50,819 bases of DNA. Origin: Algoriphagus sp. (lineage in GTDB: Bacteria > Bacteroidota > Bacteroidia > Cytophagales > Cyclobacteriaceae). The stretch's first letter is position 1, and every line of letters starts with the position of its first letter. This document shows positions 8,867 to 17,374 of the stretch, one piece after another. The position numbers were made by a program, and so were the translations under genes. The notes beneath the pieces are model-generated. The model was not told the origin of the DNA and ran no database searches. It worked only from the letters and a program-made list of their open reading frames with translations. The stretch is taken from contig NZ_JAMWZB010000036.1 of the NCBI RefSeq assembly GCF_024305035.1, positions 1 through 50,819 of the forward strand, written 5' to 3'.

Positions 8867-9166
8867 TTATTTACTAGCGATAAATCTGTCATCGGCCATT
8901 TTGCGTCTTTCCTCCATTTTTTTTCTAAATCGCTCTCGTTTCTCTTCCTTGACTCTGTTTATTCTTTTCCGGAAGATCAGGAATAAAATAAGGATGATGA
9001 CAGGGATGACAATATAGATCACCAAATCGCTATCCTCGCTGAGATCTACTGGTCCGCTGGGTTTGGGAATTCCGGGTTGATTTTGGGCGAAAGTGAATAG
9101 AGGAAAAAGATAAGTCAGCCCAAAAATGGTGGTAATCTTTCCGATGGCTTTTAGCAGATGAGGCAT
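8867..9166 (-). CDS. Small single-pass membrane protein with exported N-terminus
   Basis: A 99-residue protein starting at the ATG at 9166 (an in-frame TTG further upstream would add 46 residues that look non-coding). It has a signal-like N-terminus ending FTFAQ, a short proline-rich linker NQPGIPKPSGPVDLSEDSD, one strongly hydrophobic segment (about 49-66) and a long basic, coiled-coil-like C-terminal tail rich in K, R and E. Topology would put the tail in the cytoplasm. Similar short proteins are common and uncharacterised in Bacteroidota. No partner gene evident. Confidence 0.65.
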   Translation of the reverse strand: MPHLLKAIGKITTIFGLTYLFPLFTFAQNQPGIPKPSGPVDLSEDSDLVIYIVIPVIILILFLIFRKRINRVKEEKRERFRKKMEERRKMADDRFIASK

Positions 9167-9346
9167 TTTTTGAATTTTCGTTCTCTTTAAACTAATAAAA
9201 ATCTCACTGAGAAGGAAATTTAATCGTTTGGAATTTGCTTTGGGGAAAAGATCAAAAAAAATAGGGCTCGATTGGAATTGCAATAGGTCTCGATTTTTCC
9301 GCAAGAAATCCGAGTAATATGATTAAAAATGAGTCAAGCGAAAAAT

Positions 9347-9379
9347 AAAAAAGCCCCAAATGACTAAATTTTGGGGCTT
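9347..9379 (-). terminator. Terminator of tRNA-Ser (bidirectional hairpin)
   Basis: AAGCCCCAAA at 9351-9360 pairs with TTTGGGGCTT at 9370-9379; on the minus strand the stem is followed by a T run. It lies 26 bp beyond the 3' end of the tRNA-Ser. Confidence 0.85.
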
Positions 9380-9404
9380 TTCGAAAGATTTGATTAACTA
9401 AAAG

Positions 9405-9489
9405 CAGAGGAGGAGGGATTCGAACCCCCGGTACCTTGCGGTACAACGGTTTTCAAGACCGCCGCATTCGACCACTCTGCCACTCCTCT
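9405..9489 (-). tRNA. tRNA-Ser (anticodon UGA)
   Basis: An 85-nt class II tRNA read on the minus strand. The acceptor stem pairs AGAGGAG (5' end at 9489) with CTCCTCT (9406-9412), discriminator G at 9405; the T arm is GGGGG-TTCGAAT-CCCTC; the anticodon loop is CTTGAAA, giving UGA; a long variable arm (GTACCGCAAGGTAC) is as expected for tRNA-Ser. CCA is not encoded (next bases CTT). A consensus promoter lies 35 bp upstream and a terminator follows. Confidence 0.97.
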
Positions 9490-9523
9490 ATTTCGAAAGG
9501 AACCTGATGTCCAATTCGGAATG

Positions 9524-9554
9524 CAAAACTAGTATGAAACTCTACTTTTGCAAA
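9524..9554 (-). promoter_or_regulatory. Consensus Bacteroidota promoter of tRNA-Ser
   Basis: On the minus strand TTTG (TTG complement at 9551-9553) is separated by exactly 19 bases from TAGTTTTG (complement at 9524-9531), a full match to the -33 TTTG / -7 TANNTTTG consensus known from Bacteroides and Flavobacterium. The -7 box ends 35 bp before the mature tRNA 5' end. Confidence 0.8.
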
Positions 9555-9657
9555 GTAATTCCAGTCAAATATTTTTAACTGATTGATTCATTTGGACTTA
9601 ATTTTTTCAAAAAATCTAGGTTAAACCAATTCAGGGCCAATTTTGTGACATCTCAAC

Positions 9658-10623
9658 CTAATCCAGTGCTCTGTCAGCAGGATGCTTTTCGTCTTTTTGG
9701 CTTTTTCGCTCATCAATCAAATCCAAGGTTACATTAACCTCAAATGAAATTAAAACAATCAAAGAAGTGATATAAAGCCACAGCATTAAGCCTATCAATG
9801 TTCCAATCGAGCCATAAAGCTTGTTGTAACTTGCGAAATTATTCAAGTAAAAGGTGAAAAGATAGAAACCTAGTGTAATTAGTAAACCTGCTAAATTGGC
9901 TCCAATAGAGAAAAAATGCCAGCGATCATGCACAGCTGGTGCGTAACGGAAAATTAATGCAGAGGTGAAATAAAATACAGCAATGAGGACAAGAAACTTG
10001 AGCGAGTTAAATAAAAAGATTAAAAACTCTGAATTGAATAATTGCATCTCCTCAATCCTGGAAATCACAAAGCCTCCCAGAATCATCACCGAACTTGCCA
10101 ACACCACCGCTGCTACCAAGCTGAAAACGATCCCTGCCGCAATTACCCGACTCCTTAAAAAACCTCTACTTTCTTTAGTTCTATAGACCGAGTTAAACGA
10201 GCTCATCATAGACATGACCCCCTGAGTGGAGGCAAAAAGTGCGAAAAAGAAACCTAATGATAACAGGCTTTGTCTTGGCTTTGAAACAATATCCATAATT
10301 GTAGATTCCAACTCATTGTACATGTTTCCTGGTAAAATTTCCTGAACAAACATCAGGATGTTTTCTGTTGTCACATAGGGAATCAAATCTTGTAAATAAG
10401 GAATCAAGTTCAATAAAAAAAGGAGTAAGGGAAATAAGGCTATGGTAAAACTGAAGGCCATGGAACCTGCCCGTTCTGCGATATCATCTTTATATAACTG
10501 CTTCACAAAAAGCTCTCCCACATCATAGACATTTTTGTCAGGGTCCCCAAAGTGAATACGGCGTAAGCTTTGGGCCCAAGTCAACAAACGGTCTTGGATG
10601 TTTTCAATTTTTTGTTTTACCAC
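9658..10623 (-). CDS. YihY/BrkB family inner-membrane protein
   Basis: A 321-residue polytopic membrane protein of the YihY/virulence factor BrkB family (PF03631). Family phrases are visible: ERAGSMAFSFTIALFPLLLF near residue 54, YGSIGTLIGLMLWLYITSLI near 270-290, and an AGLLITLGFYLF segment; about six membrane helices. Function is not established despite an old RNase BN mislabel. Third gene of a minus-strand operon: its ATG comes 12 bp after the stop of the thioesterase gene, itself 2 bp after mltG. Confidence 0.92.
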   Translation of the reverse strand: MVKQKIENIQDRLLTWAQSLRRIHFGDPDKNVYDVGELFVKQLYKDDIAERAGSMAFSFTIALFPLLLFLLNLIPYLQDLIPYVTTENILMFVQEILPGNMYNELESTIMDIVSKPRQSLLSLGFFFALFASTQGVMSMMSSFNSVYRTKESRGFLRSRVIAAGIVFSLVAAVVLASSVMILGGFVISRIEEMQLFNSEFLIFLFNSLKFLVLIAVFYFTSALIFRYAPAVHDRWHFFSIGANLAGLLITLGFYLFTFYLNNFASYNKLYGSIGTLIGLMLWLYITSLIVLISFEVNVTLDLIDERKSQKDEKHPADRALD

Positions 10624-10635
10624 GGGGTAAATCGG

Positions 10636-11040
10636 CTAAAAGTACGGTTTCAATAAATCTAACAAATTCTTTGGAGGTCTTGTTGGTTGATGGCTTTCTT
10701 TTTTCAAAAAGGTAAGCGTAGTCCAACCTTCGGTAATCAGTTCATTCTGTTCGTTATATACCTCATATTCAAACCGAATGCGTACCCCTGGAAGCAGGGG
10801 GATTTTGGTTTTGATTCTCAAAAGCTCATCGTATTTTCCCGGCTTGAGATAACGAAAGTGGCTTTCCAAGACAGGCATTATTACGCCCTCTTGCTCCATT
10901 TGATTGTAAGAAAAACCGATACTACGCATAGCTTCCACCCGAGCTACTTCAAAATACATTGCATAATTCCCGTAGTACACATAGCTCATTTGATCAGTTT
11001 CAGCATAGCGTACTCGTAATTCGGTCTCGGCTTGATACAT
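10636..11040 (-). CDS. 4HBT (YbgC-like) acyl-CoA thioesterase
   Basis: A 134-residue hotdog-fold thioesterase. The catalytic aspartate motif RYAETDQMSYVYYGNY near residues 11-26 (D16) is the YbgC/4HBT pattern, and the central helix and C-terminal strands are of normal length. It hydrolyses short or aromatic acyl-CoA thioesters in the cytoplasm; the physiological substrate is unknown. Its ATG lies 2 bp after the mltG stop codon and it is followed 12 bp later by yihY, so it sits in the middle of a tight operon. Confidence 0.9.
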   Translation of the reverse strand: MYQAETELRVRYAETDQMSYVYYGNYAMYFEVARVEAMRSIGFSYNQMEQEGVIMPVLESHFRYLKPGKYDELLRIKTKIPLLPGVRIRFEYEVYNEQNELITEGWTTLTFLKKESHQPTRPPKNLLDLLKPYF

Positions 11041-11042
11041 GA

Positions 11043-12095
11043 TTAATAAATTTTGGCGGCATTCAAGGCAGCCTGATACCTTCGGGCATTGGCATTGTGT
11101 TGAGCCAAATTGCTAGCAAAAGCATGATATCCTGAAAAATCCTCTTTTGCACAAAAATAAAGATAGTTGTGGTCCTCTGCATTGAGCACTGCCTCCAGTG
11201 CATTGATATCCGGTAAGTTAATGGGCCCCGGAGGCAGGCCAGTATACCGATAGGTATTGTATGGGCTGTCGGTTTCTTTGTGAATATTAAGCACCCGCTT
11301 GATGCTGAAATCTCCCATGGCAAACACTAAAGTGGGATCAGCCTGTAGAGGCATATTCAGCCTCAATCGATTGAGGTAAACCCCAGCAATTCTCGGTCGT
11401 TCGTCTGCTTTTTGACTTTCTGCTTGCACAATACTAGCCAGCGTTGAAACTTCAGTAAGGCTGAGTCCTCGGGCTTGGGCTTTTTCTTTTCGATTTTCCG
11501 TCCAAAAATCCTGATATTCTCGATACATCCGGTCAAAAAGCGCCTCTGGACTGGTATTCCACCAGACTTCGTAGGTATTGGGAATAAACATGCTCATTAT
11601 GGTTTCTTCCTCAAAACCAAATTTGCGGATATTGACTGAATCCTGAATTAAAGCGAGAAACTGAGTTTCAGTTATTTCAAGATTGGAAGTAATTTTTTCC
11701 GCTAGATCTTCTTTGGTCCTGACGTTATTAAAGGTGATTCTGACTGGCGTTTGATTCCCGGATCTTAGCAGGCGAACCAGTTCAAGGTTGGTCATATTGG
11801 GCTGAATGGTATAAAGTCCCGGTTTGACTAATTCCTGATAATCCAAAATTTTAGCCACAAAGGCAAAGCTAACCGCATCGTTGATTAACTCCTCCTCAAA
11901 AAGTTTATTGGAGACAAATTGATAATTAGCATTACTCGGAATTCGGAAAGCCTGGGGTTGATCCCCTCTTGTCAGGACATTGGGGCTAAAAAAGACCTGG
12001 TAAAAATAAAAGGACATGGAAATCCCGAGTACCGAAAACGTGATAATCAGGATGAGTAGCAGTTTTTTCTTTTTATCCTCAAGCATAGTGGGCAA
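11043..12095 (-). CDS. mltG: Endolytic murein transglycosylase MltG
   Basis: A 350-residue YceG-like lytic transglycosylase that cleaves nascent glycan strands in the periplasm and so sets glycan chain length. One N-terminal membrane anchor (about residues 11-33), a LysM-like region (YTIQPNMTNLELVRLLRSG), and the catalytic block SIVQAESQKADERPRIAGVY with the family glutamate E226; the C-terminal YNTYRYTGLPPGPI segment is a hallmark. Start may be ATG 12095 or the next in-frame ATG three codons later. First gene of the mltG-thioesterase-yihY operon. Confidence 0.95.
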   Translation of the reverse strand: MPTMLEDKKKKLLLILIITFSVLGISMSFYFYQVFFSPNVLTRGDQPQAFRIPSNANYQFVSNKLFEEELINDAVSFAFVAKILDYQELVKPGLYTIQPNMTNLELVRLLRSGNQTPVRITFNNVRTKEDLAEKITSNLEITETQFLALIQDSVNIRKFGFEEETIMSMFIPNTYEVWWNTSPEALFDRMYREYQDFWTENRKEKAQARGLSLTEVSTLASIVQAESQKADERPRIAGVYLNRLRLNMPLQADPTLVFAMGDFSIKRVLNIHKETDSPYNTYRYTGLPPGPINLPDINALEAVLNAEDHNYLYFCAKEDFSGYHAFASNLAQHNANARRYQAALNAAKIY

Positions 12096-12184
12096 AAATA
12101 AATAATCCTCTTGAATAGAACGCAGTCAGTGAGCTTTTGATCATTCGAATTTGATTGAAATGAATAAAGTTTTACTCTTTTGGC

Positions 12185-12192
12185 TAAGTTTG
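12185..12192 (+). promoter_or_regulatory. Putative -7 promoter box (TAAGTTTG) of mutT-tsaC
   Basis: A perfect TANNTTTG box 28 bp upstream of the mutT ATG. No TTG at 19-20 bp spacing is present (nearest ends at 12157), so the -33 element is weak or absent. Confidence 0.45.
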
Positions 12193-12220
12193 TTCTTTAC
12201 CGTCATTTATTTTCTATCAA

Positions 12221-12643
12221 ATGTATCTCAATAAAATTACACCAATTGCGGTAAGTTGTGCACTGATTGTCCAGGATGGACTTGTCTTGGCGGTGAAGCG
12301 ATCCAAAAAGATGGATTTGGCTGGATTTTGGGAATTTCCTGGAGGTAAGGTCGAACGCGATGAAAACCCAACGCAATGCTTGGTCCGTGAAATTAAAGAA
12401 GAGCTTGACTTGACTATTGAGTTGGTCTCAAAACTTACTCCTGTGATTTTTGATTATCCGGGAAAGCAGGTAGAATTGATCCCATTTTTGGCACGAATTA
12501 AGTCAGGTAAAATTCTTCTCAGAGAACATGAAAACGCTGCTTGGCTCGGGCAAAATGAACTTTTTAAACTAAATTGGGCTCCTGCAGATATTCCCATTGT
12601 ACAGGAATTGAAGCAGATATGGAGTGAATTCTTTACAAACTAA
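12221..12643 (+). CDS. mutT: Nudix hydrolase, MutT-like (deoxy)nucleoside triphosphate pyrophosphohydrolase
   Basis: A 140-residue Nudix protein. The full box G-x5-E-x7-REUxEExGU is seen as GGKVERDENPTQCLVREIKEELDL, and the N-terminal strand ISCALIVQDG plus AVKRSKKMDLAGFWEFPGGK are typical of MutT/CTP-type sanitising enzymes that remove oxidised nucleotides such as 8-oxo-dGTP. Cytoplasmic. The stop is 13 bp before the preferred tsaC start, so the two genes are co-transcribed. The symbol follows the family pattern; exact substrate is not proven. Confidence 0.88.
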   Translation: MYLNKITPIAVSCALIVQDGLVLAVKRSKKMDLAGFWEFPGGKVERDENPTQCLVREIKEELDLTIELVSKLTPVIFDYPGKQVELIPFLARIKSGKILLREHENAAWLGQNELFKLNWAPADIPIVQELKQIWSEFFTN

Positions 12644-12656
12644 AATTCCCAAAAAA

Positions 12657-13286
12657 ATGGCTGCTGAATTTATTCGATTGTACGAAGAAAATCCTGACCC
12701 TAAGCGAATCAGACATATTGCCGAGCTACTCAGAGACGGGGCAGTGGTCATTTATCCGACCGATACGGTGTATGGAATGGGCTGTGATATCACCAATCAA
12801 CGTGCAGTGGAGCGAATTGCAAAAATCAAGGGAATCAATCCAAAAAAACATAATTTCTCCTTTATCTGTGCCGACTTGAGTGATATCGCTCAATACACGC
12901 GAGTGATAGACAAACCCATTTTCAAAATGATGAAAAAAGCCTTTCCAGGACCTTTTACTTTTATTTTAGAAGCGAGTTCTCAAGTGCCTAAAATCATGCA
13001 GATGAATAAAAAAACGGTGGGTATACGAGTTCCCGATCATAATGTACCAAGAATGTTGGTCAAGGAATTAGGGCAACCTATTTTGACTACCTCAATTCAT
13101 GACGAAGATGAAGTCGTCGAATACAGCACGGATCCGGAATTGATTTTCGAAAAATACCAAAATCTTGTCGATGTGGTCATTGATGGAGGTTACGGCCAAA
13201 ATGTAGGTTCCACCATTTTGGATTGTACTGGGGAAGAAGTGGAGGTCAAGCGAGAAGGTTTGGGGCAATTGGAGGATATAGTTTGA
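12657..13286 (+). CDS. tsaC: L-threonylcarbamoyladenylate synthase (YrdC/Sua5 family)
   Basis: Makes threonylcarbamoyl-AMP from threonine, bicarbonate and ATP for the t6A37 modification of ANN-decoding tRNAs. The YrdC domain is complete: GAVVIYPTDTVYGMGCD near residue 26, IKGINPKKHNFSFICADL, FPGPFTFILEAS and VGIRVPDHNVPRMLVKELG. Single-domain length (209 residues), without the extra Sua5 domain. I chose ATG 12657 (AAEFIRLYEEN) over the ATG at 12624, which lies inside mutT and would add 11 non-conserved residues. Confidence 0.92.
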   Translation: MAAEFIRLYEENPDPKRIRHIAELLRDGAVVIYPTDTVYGMGCDITNQRAVERIAKIKGINPKKHNFSFICADLSDIAQYTRVIDKPIFKMMKKAFPGPFTFILEASSQVPKIMQMNKKTVGIRVPDHNVPRMLVKELGQPILTTSIHDEDEVVEYSTDPELIFEKYQNLVDVVIDGGYGQNVGSTILDCTGEEVEVKREGLGQLEDIV

Positions 13287-13507
13287 TGCGAGTAGATAAA
13301 TCGCAATTCATCATTTCTATGGAATCCTATGAAGAATCAAATTCATTTTCTTTGGCAGCTCATATTTAGGCTGTTCACCTTAAGCGTTGGATTAGTTCTT
13401 TTGAGAATTTAAACCGCTAAATTTTTTAAAATTTATGCTTTCAGCTCACAAAACTTTATCTCCCTTCTTCTTCTGTGAGACGCGGATTATTTTATTCAAT
13501 TTCCCCT

Positions 13508-13515
13508 TATTTTTG
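13508..13515 (+). promoter_or_regulatory. Putative -7 promoter box (TATTTTTG) of wbqC
   Basis: Perfect TANNTTTG match, 33 bp upstream of the wbqC-like ATG. No -33 TTG at the standard distance. Confidence 0.4.
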
Positions 13516-13548
13516 TAAATCCAGATCTACCTGTTCTAAAGTAAACCT

Positions 13549-14172
13549 ATGTCCACCCTCGCCATTGACCTTCATTACCTGCCCAATCTCGAATTCTTTT
13601 GTGCAATTTGGGAGGCTGAGGAAATTTGGCTATGTCCTGAGGATACTTATCAACGGAAATCTTGGTTTAACCGAACGCAAATTAAGCTGACCAATAAAGT
13701 AGAAACCCTTTCGGTGCCCATTGTTGGAAGAAGGCCTAGAATTGCTTTAGATGCTGTATCGATTGACTATAGCCAAAATTGGCAAAAAAATCATCTCAGG
13801 GGAATTCAAAGTGCGTATGGCAAAGCACCATTTTTTGAGTTTTTTTTTCCTTATCTGGAACATGTTTTTGAAAAAAAACCTGCCTATTTGTGGGATCTCA
13901 ATATGGAATTTCTGACAATCTGTCTTAAACTTGTCCAGCGACCTGTCAAATTGCGGCTGGTCAAAAAAGAACAGATTGCAGAGGTGGATAGGGATCTTAG
14001 GGGGCTCTTTAGGCCAGGAGAGGACTTTTTGGAGCGCAAATACTATCGGGCAGTGCCTTACATGCAGCTATTTGGCTTAGACTTTGAGCCAAATCTTTCT
14101 GTGCTGGATTTGCTCTTTTGTGAAGGGCCTTCCGCAGGAGGTCTTATCCGAAAGTCAATAAAAAAAGAATGA
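13549..14172 (+). CDS. WbqC family protein
   Basis: A 207-residue cytoplasmic protein of the WbqC-like family (PF08889). Visible family features are the N-terminal AIDLHYLPNLEFF strand, DTYQRKSWFNRTQIK (the conserved Y/FQKRSYRNR-type motif), and HLRGIQSAYGKAPFFEFFFP. WbqC is found in O-antigen clusters of some Gram-negatives and is thought to assist amino-sugar acyl transfer, but the role of the stand-alone Bacteroidota copies is unknown. Gene lies 262 bp after tsaC and 81 bp before clpC; a candidate -7 box precedes it. Confidence 0.85.
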   Translation: MSTLAIDLHYLPNLEFFCAIWEAEEIWLCPEDTYQRKSWFNRTQIKLTNKVETLSVPIVGRRPRIALDAVSIDYSQNWQKNHLRGIQSAYGKAPFFEFFFPYLEHVFEKKPAYLWDLNMEFLTICLKLVQRPVKLRLVKKEQIAEVDRDLRGLFRPGEDFLERKYYRAVPYMQLFGLDFEPNLSVLDLLFCEGPSAGGLIRKSIKKE

Positions 14173-14253
14173 ACAATCGTTAAATTGATTGTGTTTTTAA
14201 AACAAATTCGGTAACATACGTACAGGATTATTAAACAATCAGAAAGGAATTTA

Positions 14254-16788
14254 ATGGAAGCAAAATTTTCGAACAGAGTCAAGGAGGTGATCTCACTCAG
14301 CCGCGAGGAAGCGCTTCGCCTGGGTCACGATTATATCGGTACAGAGCACCTCTTACTGGGGATGATTCGTGAAGGAGAAGGTGTGGCTGTTTCCATTCTT
14401 AAAAAGCTTGGAGTGCCTTTGGATGAGCTTCGGTCTTCGATCGAACGAGCCGTGAAGGGTACAGCAAACCATAATGTAAAGAACATGGCAAATATTCCTC
14501 TGACCCGACAGTCAGAGAAGGTATTGAAAATAACGTATCTGGAAGCTAAAATCTTTAAAAGTCAATTGATTGGAACGGAGCATTTGCTTCTCTCTATATT
14601 GAGAGATGAAGAAAATATTGCAACGCAGATTCTTAACAAATTTGACATTAACTATGAAGCCGTGAAAGAGATGCTTGAAATGCAATCTGACCCAGGAATG
14701 AACCCAAGAGGACGTGCTGAGGCGGAGGATTCAGATGACGATGGATCCAAGCTATTTGGAAATCCAGGTAGTGGGGGAGGAGCGTCCAAAGCTGGTGCAG
14801 AAAAATCACGGACTCCAGTATTGGACAATTTCGGACGAGACCTCACCAAAATGGCTGAGGATGACAAATTGGATCCGATTATTGGCCGGGAAAAAGAAAT
14901 TGAGCGGGTAGCGCAGATTCTTTCACGAAGAAAAAAGAACAACCCAATCCTCATTGGTGAACCCGGAGTAGGTAAAACGGCAATTGCTGAAGGTTTGGCT
15001 CTTCGGATTATTCAGAAAAAAGTATCTCGAGTATTGTTTAACAAGCGAGTGGTAACATTGGATTTGGCCTCACTTGTTGCAGGAACAAAATACCGGGGGC
15101 AATTTGAAGAGCGGATGAAGGCTGTCATGAACGAGCTGGAAAAGTCTCCGAATGTTATCTTATTCATAGATGAGCTGCATACCATTGTAGGTGCAGGTGG
15201 AGCTTCGGGGTCTTTGGATGCTTCTAATATGTTTAAGCCAGCACTCGCCCGTGGAGAAATCCAATGTATCGGAGCGACTACGCTAGATGAATACCGTCAA
15301 TACATTGAAAAGGATGGAGCATTGGCACGAAGATTTCAAATGGTTATGGTCGACGCCACCTCTCCGGAAGAAACCATTCAAATCCTCAATAATATTAAGG
15401 ATAAATACGAGGATCATCACAATGTAAATTATACGCCCGAAGCGATAGAAGCCTGTGTAAAAATGTCAGACAGGTATATCTCTGACCGATTCCTTCCGGA
15501 TAAAGCCATTGATATTTTGGATGAAGCAGGGGCGCGAGTTCACATTAATAATATTCACGTTCCTGAAGATATTTTGAAGCTTGAAGAAGAAGTGGAAAAT
15601 ATCAAAACGGAGAAAAATCGAGTAGTCAAGTCTCAGAAATATGAGGAAGCGGCACAGTTGCGAGACAAAGAGAAAAAATTGTTAGAGCAACTTGAACAAG
15701 CCAAACTTCGCTGGGAAGAGGAAAGTAAATCGAAACGATTTACGGTGGATGAGGACAGTGTAGCCGAAGTGATCGCCATGATGACTGGAATTCCTGCCAA
15801 GCGAATCGCTCAAAATGAAGGAGCGAAATTGTTGAACATGAATACTGAGCTTTCCGATAAAGTAATTGGTCAGGATGAAGCGATTAAGAAGCTAACCAAA
15901 GCCATTCAACGAACTCGGGTTGGATTAAAAGATCCTAAAAAACCAATCGGATCCTTTATTTTCTTAGGACCAACCGGTGTAGGTAAAACCGAATTGGCAA
16001 AGATGCTGGCCACTTACCTATTCGATAAGGAGGATTCCTTGATTCGAATTGACATGTCTGAGTACATGGAGAAATTCTCAGTTTCCCGTTTGGTGGGAGC
16101 ACCTCCAGGATACGTGGGTTATGAGGAAGGTGGACAGCTAACCGAGAAGGTGAGAAGAAAGCCATATTCTGTGGTTCTACTTGATGAAATCGAAAAAGCT
16201 CATCCAGATGTCTTCAATATTCTACTTCAAGTGTTGGACGACGGCATTTTAACTGATGGATTGGGTAGAAGAGTTGATTTCCGAAATACCATCATTATCA
16301 TGACTTCTAATATTGGGGTTCGTGATTTAAAGGACTTTGGTGCAGGAATAGGGTTTGCAAGCAAAGCAAAGCAGGACAATCAAGATGAAATCATGAAGTC
16401 CACAATTCAGTCTGCTTTGAAAAAAGCCTTCAGTCCCGAATTTCTCAATCGATTGGATGATGTGGTAGTATTCAATTCACTGACTCAGGATCATATCTTC
16501 AAGATTATCGATATTTCCTTGAAGAAACTCTTCCATAGAATAACTGACTTGGGTTATCAAATCGAGCTGACTGAAAAAGCAAAAGCTTTCCTTGCCGAAA
16601 AAGGCTACGATCAGCAGTACGGTGCAAGACCCCTTAATCGTGCGATTCAGAAATATTTGGAGGATGCGGTAGCTGAGGAAATCCTAAAAGGCGATTTGTC
16701 CGAAGGAGATGTAATTACAGCTGACTATCCGGGAGAAGGATCTGAATTAACTATTTCTGTGAAAAAGAAAGAGAAAGCTGAGGAATAA
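14254..16788 (+). CDS. clpC: ATP-dependent Clp protease ATP-binding subunit ClpC
   Basis: An 844-residue AAA+ unfoldase that feeds proteins to ClpP. Domain order: double Clp_N repeat (1-145), acidic linker, AAA-1 with Walker A GEPGVGKT at 235-242, a short middle region with a UVR motif (about 453-488, KSQKYEEAAQLRDKEKKLLE), AAA-2 with Walker A GPTGVGKT at 572-579, and a C-terminal ClpB_D2-small domain. The UVR motif and short middle domain separate ClpC from ClpB. Monocistronic, with a clear terminator 22 bp downstream. Its levels are usually stress-controlled in other phyla; no CtsR-like operator is evident here. Confidence 0.97.
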   Translation: MEAKFSNRVKEVISLSREEALRLGHDYIGTEHLLLGMIREGEGVAVSILKKLGVPLDELRSSIERAVKGTANHNVKNMANIPLTRQSEKVLKITYLEAKIFKSQLIGTEHLLLSILRDEENIATQILNKFDINYEAVKEMLEMQSDPGMNPRGRAEAEDSDDDGSKLFGNPGSGGGASKAGAEKSRTPVLDNFGRDLTKMAEDDKLDPIIGREKEIERVAQILSRRKKNNPILIGEPGVGKTAIAEGLALRIIQKKVSRVLFNKRVVTLDLASLVAGTKYRGQFEERMKAVMNELEKSPNVILFIDELHTIVGAGGASGSLDASNMFKPALARGEIQCIGATTLDEYRQYIEKDGALARRFQMVMVDATSPEETIQILNNIKDKYEDHHNVNYTPEAIEACVKMSDRYISDRFLPDKAIDILDEAGARVHINNIHVPEDILKLEEEVENIKTEKNRVVKSQKYEEAAQLRDKEKKLLEQLEQAKLRWEEESKSKRFTVDEDSVAEVIAMMTGIPAKRIAQNEGAKLLNMNTELSDKVIGQDEAIKKLTKAIQRTRVGLKDPKKPIGSFIFLGPTGVGKTELAKMLATYLFDKEDSLIRIDMSEYMEKFSVSRLVGAPPGYVGYEEGGQLTEKVRRKPYSVVLLDEIEKAHPDVFNILLQVLDDGILTDGLGRRVDFRNTIIIMTSNIGVRDLKDFGAGIGFASKAKQDNQDEIMKSTIQSALKKAFSPEFLNRLDDVVVFNSLTQDHIFKIIDISLKKLFHRITDLGYQIELTEKAKAFLAEKGYDQQYGARPLNRAIQKYLEDAVAEEILKGDLSEGDVITADYPGEGSELTISVKKKEKAEE

Positions 16789-16810
16789 TAGTCAATTTGA
16801 CAAAAGTAAA

Positions 16811-16844
16811 AAATCCCTAGACTGCTGAAGTTTAGGGATTTTTT
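16811..16844 (+). terminator. Terminator of clpC
   Basis: AAATCCCTAGA (16811-16821) pairs with TTTAGGGATTT (from 16831), followed by a T run to 16844. Located 22 bp after the clpC stop. Confidence 0.85.
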
Positions 16845-16930
16845 CCTAATAGCCATTTCGTTGAAGGTATTCAGATTAGGACCCAATCCTTTTGGCTGCA
16901 GTTTTTATTCCTAACAACTCTTCCTTTTAT

Positions 16931-17218
16931 TCAAATCGACAGAATAAAAAACAATAACGAAACCGCCAAAATCAAGGTCATTACTTTGGCTTTTTCTAGG
17001 GTTTCTTTGGTAATTTTTCGCTTTCGAAGCACCAATACAGCAAGACTCAGACCGATCAGTTGCAGTAAAATAGCCACTCCATTGAGGGGGCCCATGGGCG
17101 CTTGATAAAATATAAAGTGGGAATTAAGCAGGGAAATAGTTCCCAAGACAATTCCGGTAATTCCAAATAAAAAGGAGCGCTGCAATAAGATTCCTTCCGG
17201 CTGATTGGTCCATTTCAT
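16931..17218 (-). CDS. Small integral membrane protein, unknown
   Basis: A 95-residue hydrophobic protein from the ATG at 17218 (MKWTNQPEG); an ATG 16 codons upstream is possible but adds a non-conserved stretch. Three predicted helices: about 15-31, 39-58 and 76-94, with a basic loop RKRKITKETLEKAK. No recognised motif. It converges on clpC and is divergent from the Tat propeller gene. Confidence 0.55.
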   Translation of the reverse strand: MKWTNQPEGILLQRSFLFGITGIVLGTISLLNSHFIFYQAPMGPLNGVAILLQLIGLSLAVLVLRKRKITKETLEKAKVMTLILAVSLLFFILSI

Positions 17219-17374
17219 ACTTGCGAGACTTAGATTAAGCCTCGAAGATAAGCAAGCCACTATCAATTCGTAGCCTTTAAAGGCGAATTCCTGATTATTT
17301 ATCCCAGTTTTTTGGGTCCGATTGGGATTTGTTAATTTTTCACCAATAGCTTAACTTCAAAAAACGCTTTCATT

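Noticed and set aside
13286..13369. 27-codon frame overlapping the tsaC stop (ATG in TGATG)
   Set aside because: Too short, no conserved motif, nothing to support translation.
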